From positions 1 to 14,173 of the forward strand of contig JAQCID010000005.1 of assembly GCA_027618855.1 (NCBI GenBank): 14,173 bases of DNA. The letters run 5' to 3'. Numbering within the stretch: position 1 is the stretch's first letter; every line of letters begins with the position of its first letter. Below are positions 7,811-12,935 of the stretch, piece by piece. Under the pieces are notes generated by a model. The model was not told the DNA's origin and did not search any database. It worked only from the letters and a program-made list of their open reading frames with translations. The translations under genes were made by a program, and so were the position numbers. The stretch comes from Bacteroidota bacterium. Lineage in GTDB: Bacteria > Bacteroidota > Bacteroidia > Flavobacteriales_D > Sanyastnellaceae.

Positions 7811-8737
7811 TTAGTCCTTTTTTACTTCAGCGGGTTTTTCAACCTTGGTAACTTTCTTTTTCGCTCTCTTAGGCTTGACTTCACCCGCTTCAGCTCCTGC
7901 GTCTTCCTTAAGCTCTGCTGCTGCTTCCGCTCCAGCTTCAATTGCTGCTGCTGTTGCTGCTGCAGCTTTTTCTGCTTCAGCTTTCGCCTCTGCAGCTTTT
8001 GCTTCATCGCGCTGTTGAGCCATAGCGTCTGCTTCAGCTTTGTCTGCTTTACGTTCGTTTAATCCTTCAGCAACTGCTTCAGCAAGCGTGCGAGTAATTA
8101 GATCAATAGATTTCGTTGCGTCATCATTCGCAGGAATCACAAAGTCCACATTGCGGGGATCACTATTTGTATCAACGATCGCGAATACAGGAATCTTTAG
8201 CTTTCGAGCCTCTGCAAGTGCGATGTGTTCTTTCCGTATATCAACGATGAAAATCGCAGCAGGAAGACGTGTCATATCTACAATAGAACCTAAAATTTTA
8301 TCTAATTTATCACGCTGTCTGCTCACTTGAAGACGCTCACGCTTAGATAGAATTGCTAAAGTACCGTCCTCTCCCATCTTGTCGATTTGGGTCATCTTAC
8401 GAATCGCCTTACGAATGGTACCGAAGTTTGTAAGCATACCCCCAGACCAACGCTCCGTCACATAAGGCATCCCTATAGAGGTCGCGTGAGTAGAGACGAT
8501 ATCCTGACCTTGCTTTTTTGTAGAAACGAAAAGAATCTTCTTTCCGCTTTTTGCAATTTGTTTCATTGCAGCTGCAGCTTCTTCTATCTTAACGACGGTC
8601 TTGTGCAGATCAATAATGTGAATTTCTTTCTTCTCTGTGAAGATAAACGGAGCCATGTGTGGATTCCACTTGCTCTTAAGGTGGCCGAAATGTGATCCGG
8701 CTTCGAGCAGTTGCTCAAAATTTGTACGGGTAGTCAT
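7811..8737 (-). CDS. rpsB: 30S ribosomal protein S2 with long Ala/Lys/Glu-rich C-terminal tail
   Basis: S2 binds late to the head/body junction of the 30S subunit. Residues 1-228 are the standard protein: LEAGSHFGHLKSKWNPHM (about 11-28), HIIDLHKTV, FVSTKKQGQ, YVTERWSGGMLTNF (about 92-105), and IFIVDIRKEHIALAEA followed by VFAIVDTNSDP (about 180-192). From about residue 229 to 308 follows an 80-residue low-complexity tail of Ala, Glu and Lys, ending in basic KPKRAKKKVTKVEKP and acidic residues. Bacterial S2 usually has about 230-260 residues, so this is long. The tail looks like extended helix or disordered sequence, and its role is unknown. An AGGAAAG lies about 13 nt before the ATG, and a 124-nt gap with a hairpin precedes the gene. 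Confidence 0.97.
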   Translation of the reverse strand: MTTRTNFEQLLEAGSHFGHLKSKWNPHMAPFIFTEKKEIHIIDLHKTVVKIEEAAAAMKQIAKSGKKILFVSTKKQGQDIVSTHATSIGMPYVTERWSGGMLTNFGTIRKAIRKMTQIDKMGEDGTLAILSKRERLQVSRQRDKLDKILGSIVDMTRLPAAIFIVDIRKEHIALAEARKLKIPVFAIVDTNSDPRNVDFVIPANDDATKSIDLITRTLAEAVAEGLNERKADKAEADAMAQQRDEAKAAEAKAEAEKAAAATAAAIEAGAEAAAELKEDAGAEAGEVKPKRAKKKVTKVEKPAEVKKD

Positions 8738-8779
8738 GATCGTAGTTTACTTTCCTAGTTTAAACAACTCTTAGGTAGC

Positions 8780-8798
8780 CATTCTCGCTTTGAGAATG
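8780..8798 (-). promoter_or_regulatory. Hairpin in the rpsI-rpsB gap, possible S2 leader element
   Basis: CATTCTC (8780-8786) and GAGAATG (8792-8798) form a perfect 7-bp stem around a 5-nt loop, about 43 nt upstream of the rpsB start in the 124-nt gap after rpsI. There is no T run after it on the minus strand, so it is not a standard terminator, and no TAnnTTTG box was found in the gap. The S2 protein represses its own mRNA through leader structures in enterobacteria; an equivalent role here is inference. Confidence 0.4.
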
Positions 8799-8861
8799 AG
8801 TCGAAAGGGTTTGGATGCTAAACGGTTTATGAATAATTGAAGACAAATCAGGCGGCTGCCA

Positions 8862-9248
8862 TTAACGTTTTGAGAACTGTTCTTTCTTACGCGCTTTTTT
8901 CCGGCCAAACTTCTTGCGTTCCACCATACGGGGATCGCGTGTTGTCAAACCTTCAGCTTTAAGGGCTGGCTTGTAATCTGGATCAATCTCTATGAGTGCT
9001 TTTGATATCGCCAAACGTACTGCTTCAGCTTGTCCGGTGATTCCACCGCCAAATACATTTACTTTAACGTCGTATTTACCTGCTGTTTCAGTAATCTCAA
9101 ACGGCTGGTTAATTTTATATTGAAGTGTCCCTGTAGGGAAGTAGTCTGTATAATCACGCTTATTGATTGTGAATTTCCCCTTGCCTTCTGAAAGGTAGAG
9201 TCGAGCTACTGCGTCTTTGCGACGGCCTGATGTGTTAATTACGTCCAT
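8862..9248 (-). CDS. rpsI: 30S ribosomal protein S9
   Basis: The 128-residue small-subunit protein begins MDVINTSGRRKDAVARLYL, with the conserved GRRK..AVAR motif (about 8-16). It contains FGGGITGQAEAVRLAISKAL (about 68-87) and ends in the basic tail FGRKKARKKEQFSKR, whose terminal Lys-Arg reaches the P-site tRNA in known ribosomes. Length and ending are normal. It begins 8 nt after the rplM stop on the same strand, the near-universal L13-S9 pair. No Shine-Dalgarno sequence is evident. The next gene, rpsB, follows after an unusually long 124-nt gap. Confidence 0.98.
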   Translation of the reverse strand: MDVINTSGRRKDAVARLYLSEGKGKFTINKRDYTDYFPTGTLQYKINQPFEITETAGKYDVKVNVFGGGITGQAEAVRLAISKALIEIDPDYKPALKAEGLTTRDPRMVERKKFGRKKARKKEQFSKR

Positions 9249-9256
9249 GCTTAAGC

Positions 9257-9706
9257 TTAGTCGTTGAAAGTAATAGCCCTTGGCTGTTGAGCCTCGTGCT
9301 TGTGAGTTGCACCAACATATACGTGCATATTGCGGAATAGCGCTCGCCCTAAGGTATTCTTAGGCAGCATACCTCTGACAGCTTCTTCCATCATTGAGAA
9401 CGGCTTGCGTGCCATCACCTCAGCTGCGGTAAGGCTGCGTTGACCACCAGGATACCCTGTGTGGCGAATGTATGTTTTCTGATCCCACTTCTTGCCCGAC
9501 AGAGTAATCTTCTCTGCATTGATGACTACGACATAATCCCCGCAGTCAGCGTGAGGTGTAAAGTTTGGCTTGTGCTTGCCACGAAGTAGTTTTGCTACTT
9601 CTGATGCAATGCGCCCCAAAGTCTGCCCATCAGCGTCAACTAATAGCCATTTCTTGTCAGCGTTCTCCTTATTTGCGGAGATTGTTTTGTAACTTAAGGT
9701 ATCCAC
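9257..9706 (-). CDS. rplM: 50S ribosomal protein L13 (GTG start)
   Basis: L13 is an early-assembling 50S protein. Reading from the GTG at 9706 gives 149 residues starting (M)[19 protein letters not shown], the typical Bacteroidota L13 N-terminus. It continues with [20 protein letters not shown] (about 21-40), [19 protein letters not shown] (about 48-66), [13 protein letters not shown] (about 77-89), [20 protein letters not shown] (about 108-127) and RAITFND. The frame stays open to an ATG at 9766, but that ATG lies upstream of the -7 promoter box (9751-9758), so it would not be on the transcript. The extra 20 residues are also not family-like. It is first in the rplM-rpsI-rpsB-tsf block. Confidence 0.96.
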   Translation of the reverse strand: MDTLSYKTISANKENADKKWLLVDADGQTLGRIASEVAKLLRGKHKPNFTPHADCGDYVVVINAEKITLSGKKWDQKTYIRHTGYPGGQRSLTAAEVMARKPFSMMEEAVRGMLPKNTLGRALFRNMHVYVGATHKHEAQQPRAITFND

Positions 9707-9750
9707 AGAGAATGTGTTGCGTGTTGTAATTTCCCCAAAATTTAGGGATG

Positions 9751-9780
9751 CAAAGATAGTTAACAATGTGAATAACCAAG
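9751..9780 (-). promoter_or_regulatory. Bacteroidota-type promoter for the rplM operon
   Basis: On the minus strand CTTG (9780-9777) is followed by an 18-nt spacer and TATCTTTG (9758-9751), a close match to the TTTG-N19-TAnnTTTG consensus of Bacteroidota housekeeping promoters. Transcription should start near 9746-9748, leaving a leader of about 40 nt before the rplM GTG. It lies between the DUF2490 gene stop (9800) and rplM. This is the best promoter match in the window. Confidence 0.75.
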
Positions 9781-9799
9781 CGTTTTAAGTGAACAAAGT

Positions 9800-10498
9800 T
9801 TACTTTTTTCCTTTCCGCCCTTTTAATTCAATATCATAGGTGCAAATAAGCCTGTGCTCGGTCCATGGGTCATGCGTATTTTTTTGTTGTTCAACTTGAT
9901 AGCCAAATGAAGTCCAGCGTCGCTTAGAAGTCTTTGCACTGAGGACAACTCGCGCACGAAAATCGCTATAATACCAACCCAAATCTTTTTGACGAGTGAA
10001 GACTTCTGTGGAAACTGTCGCATTCAGTTTTTTTGAAACTTGACAGTGTAATGCGGCGCGAAGCCTCACAGCATTTGCAAAATCTTCGTCTTTAAAAGAC
10101 GATTGATATCGCAATCGACAAGAAACAGACACGGTTTCGGAGAGGTCGGTTTTCCATATTGCGGAACCCGAAAGTCGTCGAATGGGTTCCCACATGAAAT
10201 TGTCTGCCCGAGACATCCCTAGGCGAAGAGAAGCGGAAACTTTGAAGTCTGGGGCAAGTGGGGAAAGATCTTGAGAGATTCCAACATCTGTAAAAGCTGA
10301 GCCCAGGCGAGAAAAGTCGTAGTCCCAACGTGCCTGCGTTTCTACTTCGTAGCTGAAGTTTTCAAAAACATCTTGAGATATCCCTGCGCCAGACCAAAGA
10401 CCATAATCAGCCCACTGTCCATAAAGATTGTCCCCGAAAAGAGAGACAACCAGAATGAAGACGCAAATTCGAACTGACGTAATTCTAGTACTTGTCAT
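9800..10498 (-). CDS. DUF2490-like predicted outer membrane protein
   Basis: The ATG at 10498 gives 232 residues. Residues 1-27 are a signal peptide (hydrophobic ICVFILVVSLFG, likely cleavage before QWADYGLW). The mature protein is made of alternating-polarity beta strands (for example LSGSAIWKTDLSETVSVSCR and RWTSFGYQVEQQ) and ends in HRLICTYDIELKGRKGKK. This pattern fits the DUF2490 family of predicted outer-membrane barrels common in Bacteroidota; function unknown. The chosen start overlaps the upstream lipoprotein gene by 14 nt. Upstream in-frame ATGs exist (to 10555), but they would add a basic, Ser/Thr-rich stretch ahead of the signal peptide. A basic C-terminal tail is unusual for a barrel, which normally ends on an aromatic. 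No hairpin was seen after the stop. Confidence 0.7.
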   Translation of the reverse strand: MTSTRITSVRICVFILVVSLFGDNLYGQWADYGLWSGAGISQDVFENFSYEVETQARWDYDFSRLGSAFTDVGISQDLSPLAPDFKVSASLRLGMSRADNFMWEPIRRLSGSAIWKTDLSETVSVSCRLRYQSSFKDEDFANAVRLRAALHCQVSKKLNATVSTEVFTRQKDLGWYYSDFRARVVLSAKTSKRRWTSFGYQVEQQKNTHDPWTEHRLICTYDIELKGRKGKK

Positions 10499-10904
10499 AA
10501 ATCGTAAACGGGTCGAGGTGGACAACATCGTCTTTGTCCTGGATCTCGATTTCATAGGAAACAGCTACTCTGGGTAATGGAGTTGAGGTGACGGACGTGT
10601 CCTCTGAATATACATAAAGAGTGTAGTCCCCTGTGCGGAGCCATTCGAATGTAAAATCGCCATCAGGATTCGTGTCTACCTTATCGTCTGGACCTAGGTG
10701 ATCCCCATAAATAATAAATACCTCAACATTTGAAGCCGCAATCGTGTCGACATTGGATGAGGGATTGTTTAGTTGTACTCTCCTTATAAGTTCAACTGAA
10801 CCCGTAATACTCGCTCTGCCACCTTCTCCGGGGGTCCTTATACATGAAAATAAGGTGAGAGAAATAAATAGTAGGAAAGTCGTTAATATTTGGATGCTTT
10901 TCAT
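10485..10904 (-). CDS. Small lipoprotein with a predicted beta-sandwich domain, function unknown
   Basis: The 139-residue protein starts with a type II signal peptide: hydrophobic ILTTFLLFISLTLF (about 6-19) then a lipobox LFSC with the acylated cysteine at residue 21. The mature part begins IRTPGEGG and reads as a compact beta domain: ASITGSVELIRRV, SNVEVFIIYGD, NPDGDFTFEWLRTGDYTLYV (about 82-101), ending in VVHLDPFTIYDKY. The GDFTF..L..GDYTLYV pattern resembles carboxypeptidase-regulatory-like or transthyretin-type sandwich domains; this is a resemblance by eye. The mature N-terminus lacks an obvious acidic surface-export signal, so it may stay on the periplasmic side. It overlaps the DUF2490 gene by 14 nt, suggesting the two products work together in the envelope. 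Confidence 0.75.
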   Translation of the reverse strand: MKSIQILTTFLLFISLTLFSCIRTPGEGGRASITGSVELIRRVQLNNPSSNVDTIAASNVEVFIIYGDHLGPDDKVDTNPDGDFTFEWLRTGDYTLYVYSEDTSVTSTPLPRVAVSYEIEIQDKDDVVHLDPFTIYDKY

Positions 10905-10970
10905 ACTGCCAAATTACATGCAAATCGTACCTTGTCACCGCAAATGCACAATTTAGATTCAACACACAAT

Positions 10971-11576
10971 ATGAACACCCTTCAGTTGGGAGAAGGAAGG
11001 TTAGAGGTGATTTGCGGTCCGATGTTTTCCGGAAAAACGGAAGAACTGTTGCGCCGAGTTAGAAGAGCAGTCATTGCACATCAACCCACGTTGCTTATTA
11101 AACCGGCAACCGACACCCGATACGCAGTGAACGAGATTGTTTCTCACGATAAAAACGCAATGCCATCGAAGGTGGTTTCGAAGAGCAAGGACATCCTTGA
11201 GTCTCTTGATGTTGATGGCCGAAGCGCACTCGTAATCGCGATTGACGAGGCGCAATTCTTCGATGACGACCTTCCTGAAGTATGTAACGAGCTGGCGAAT
11301 AGAGGGTTAAGGGTTATTGTTGCGGGTTTGGATTTGGATTTCACAGGAAAACCCTTTGGTGCAATGCCTACGCTTTTGGCTTTGGCTGAAGAAGTGACCA
11401 AGCTCCATTCTGTGTGTGTAGAAACAGGCCGAGACGCTCATTTTTCTCACAGAATTGCTGGAGGGGTTGACACTGTAGAACTTGGGGAAAAGGACAGATA
11501 CGTTCCTTTGGCAAGACATGCGTTTGTCGCTTTCAGAGCGACAAAAAAGAAAATGGATTCCGAGACGGATGGATAA
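10971..11576 (+). CDS. tdk: Thymidine kinase, TK1-type, lacking most zinc ligands
   Basis: The enzyme phosphorylates thymidine with ATP for nucleotide salvage. Starting at ATG 10971 it has 201 residues: P-loop GPMFSGKTEELLRR (16-29), IDEAQFF with the likely catalytic Glu93, GLDLDFTGKPFG, and LGEKDRY before the C-terminus. In TK1-type enzymes a zinc ion is held by two Cys-x2-Cys pairs. Here the first pair reads Cys149-x2-Thr152 and the second Ala181-x2-Ala184, so three of four ligands are gone while the flanking residues align. The frame opens 27 codons earlier (10890), but those residues precede the family N-terminus and overlap the divergent lipoprotein start. It overlaps alr by 8 nt. Confidence 0.93.
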   Translation: MNTLQLGEGRLEVICGPMFSGKTEELLRRVRRAVIAHQPTLLIKPATDTRYAVNEIVSHDKNAMPSKVVSKSKDILESLDVDGRSALVIAIDEAQFFDDDLPEVCNELANRGLRVIVAGLDLDFTGKPFGAMPTLLALAEEVTKLHSVCVETGRDAHFSHRIAGGVDTVELGEKDRYVPLARHAFVAFRATKKKMDSETDG

Positions 11577-12699
11577 AACCGATGATGACCGTCACGTAAC
11601 ATCTTTGACGCTTGACCTGAAAAAGGTTTCGCATAATTTGAAGCGGATCAGGGCGACAGTAGGATCTGATGGTGTCATCGCAGTCGTCAAGGGTTTCGGT
11701 TATGGAACGAATGCCCCCGCTTTGTCAAAACTCTTGGAGCGCGAAGGGGTTGATTATTTGGCGGTCGCCTACGTAGAAGAGGGTGTGAGGTTGAGAGAGG
11801 ACGGGGTCAGCGCTCCGATTCTGGTAATGAACCCCGATTCAATGACATTTGACGCTCTTAAGAAGTACCATCTGGAGCCCACAATTGTTTCAATGGTACA
11901 ACTTAGAAGCTACATCAACTGGAGAGAAAGTTCCGAAAAAACGCCCCAGCGGATACATTTAAACTTTGACTCAGGAATGCACCGACTGGGTTTTAAGGAT
12001 GAGGAGTTAAGTGACGTTGTTGAGATCCTACGCGTTACAGAAAACATTGAAATCGCGACTGTATATACACACCTTGCTGGAGCAGAATCCCCTTCACTTG
12101 ATCCTTTAACCTTAAAACAATTTGAACGTTACGACAATATTTGCACCCAGTTAAGAACCGGATTTAAGGGTTCGCATTTGTTACAATCGTTTAAGACGCA
12201 CGCATTAAATTCATCTGGAGTCGTCCGTTTCCCCGATCACAAATACGACTTCGTTCGGGTGGGCATTGCACTTTTGGGGTCTGAGCTTTCACACAAAGAT
12301 TGGGGCCTCAAGCAGGCCGTAAGCTTTAACACTGTTGTTTCCCAAGTCATCAAGCTGCCGAAAAATGAGGGTTTGAGTTACGGATTTACTGATGCGTCAA
12401 CAAAGGACAGAACGATCGCATGGATCCCCGTTGGCTATGCGGATGGATACCCAAGGAGCTTGAGCAACGGTGTAGGCCAGGTGTGTGTAGGGAAGGGGGC
12501 TGAGAAGTTTATGGCCAAGGTTGTGGGCCGAATTTGTATGGACCTTACGGCGATAGATGTGACCGAGGGAAATGTAAAGGCTGGAGACCCCGTCGAGTTA
12601 TTTGGGGAGGAGATCAGCCTAAACGAAATCGCGGCAAAAGCCGGCACGATCTCCTATGAGATTATCTCAAACATCCATCAAAGGGTGGTCAGAAAATAG
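11569..12699 (+). CDS. alr: Alanine racemase, PLP-dependent
   Basis: Alr interconverts L- and D-alanine for peptidoglycan. From ATG 11569 it has 376 residues: the PLP-lysine segment VIAVVKGFGYGTN with Lys41, the barrel stretch IHLNFDSGMHRLGF (about 128-141), the catalytic-tyrosine segment LSYGFTDAS (about 269-277), IPVGYADGYPRSLSNG (about 285-300) and GRICMDLTAIDVT (about 320-332). The lysine motif KGFGYG differs from the textbook KANAYG but resembles Bacteroidota forms. This is a stand-alone racemase; many Bacteroidota carry Alr fused to MurF, and no MurF domain is present here. The frame extends upstream into tdk, but ATG 11569, overlapping the tdk stop by 8 nt, gives the expected N-terminus and suggests coupling. 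Confidence 0.96.
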   Translation: MDKTDDDRHVTSLTLDLKKVSHNLKRIRATVGSDGVIAVVKGFGYGTNAPALSKLLEREGVDYLAVAYVEEGVRLREDGVSAPILVMNPDSMTFDALKKYHLEPTIVSMVQLRSYINWRESSEKTPQRIHLNFDSGMHRLGFKDEELSDVVEILRVTENIEIATVYTHLAGAESPSLDPLTLKQFERYDNICTQLRTGFKGSHLLQSFKTHALNSSGVVRFPDHKYDFVRVGIALLGSELSHKDWGLKQAVSFNTVVSQVIKLPKNEGLSYGFTDASTKDRTIAWIPVGYADGYPRSLSNGVGQVCVGKGAEKFMAKVVGRICMDLTAIDVTEGNVKAGDPVELFGEEISLNEIAAKAGTISYEIISNIHQRVVRK

Positions 12700-12755
12700 A
12701 GCGGTCGTAGGCTCTTGGGATGGTGACATTGATAAAAAACTTCTACAAAAGACAA

Positions 12756-12785
12756 GGAGCACTCTCCGCGTTCGGACAGTGCTCC
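12756..12785. terminator. Strong hairpin between convergent alr and RND permease genes
   Basis: GGAGCACT (12756-12763) pairs with AGTGCTCC (12778-12785). After a single C-C mismatch, TCCG (12765-12768) pairs with CGGA (12773-12776) around a CGTT loop. On the minus strand it is followed by a T-rich stretch (CTTTTG, then a run of six T about 20 nt on); on the plus strand no T run follows. It most likely terminates the RND permease transcript and may also act on alr. Confidence 0.75.
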
Positions 12786-12833
12786 AGCCTTAACCAATAC
12801 CCATGATGTATTCTATGAGAAATCATCTGGGCT

Positions 12834-12855
12834 AATGTCGAAATCACGCGACATT
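12834..12855. other. Second inverted repeat in the alr-RND gap
   Basis: AATGTCG (12834-12840) and CGACATT (12849-12855) form a perfect 7-bp stem around an 8-nt loop. On the plus strand GACTTTCTAATC follows, only weakly T-rich. It could be a secondary terminator or a protein-binding palindrome. The rest of the 236-nt gap (12700-12935) shows no coding frame I would support. Confidence 0.5.
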
Positions 12856-12910
12856 GACTTTCTAATCAACATCTAAACGCTTTAAAGTTCAAAAAGGTTG
12901 TTTGGTGCTT

Positions 12911-12933
12911 AAAAAAAAATCGTCAGGTGAACG
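12911..12933 (-). terminator. Weak hairpin plus nine-T run just after the RND permease gene
   Basis: On the minus strand, directly after the stop of the RND gene, CGTTC and GACG can form a short imperfect stem around ACCT (12933-12921), followed by A and then nine consecutive T (12919-12911). The T run is convincing but the stem is weak, so this is a tentative intrinsic terminator. Confidence 0.35.
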
Positions 12934-12935
12934 GA

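Noticed and set aside
7822..8007. Minus-strand frame encoding a glutamine/lysine-rich 61-residue peptide
   Set aside because: It is the frame-shifted shadow of the Ala-rich S2 tail: Ala GCT/GCA triplets read as CAG/CAA in another frame.
9733..9747. Possible hairpin (CCC...GGG) in the rplM leader as an L13-binding site
   Set aside because: Only three solid base pairs around an A/T core that can hardly form a loop; too weak to call.
10890..10970. 27-residue N-terminal extension of thymidine kinase
   Set aside because: It overlaps the divergent lipoprotein start and lacks family similarity; ATG 10971 is at the right distance from the P-loop.
10905..10970. Promoters for tdk and the lipoprotein in their divergent gap
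   Set aside because: TACCTTGT (10928-10935) and a minus-strand TAATTTG only partly match the -7 box and lack -33 elements at suitable spacing, so neither is listed as a feature.
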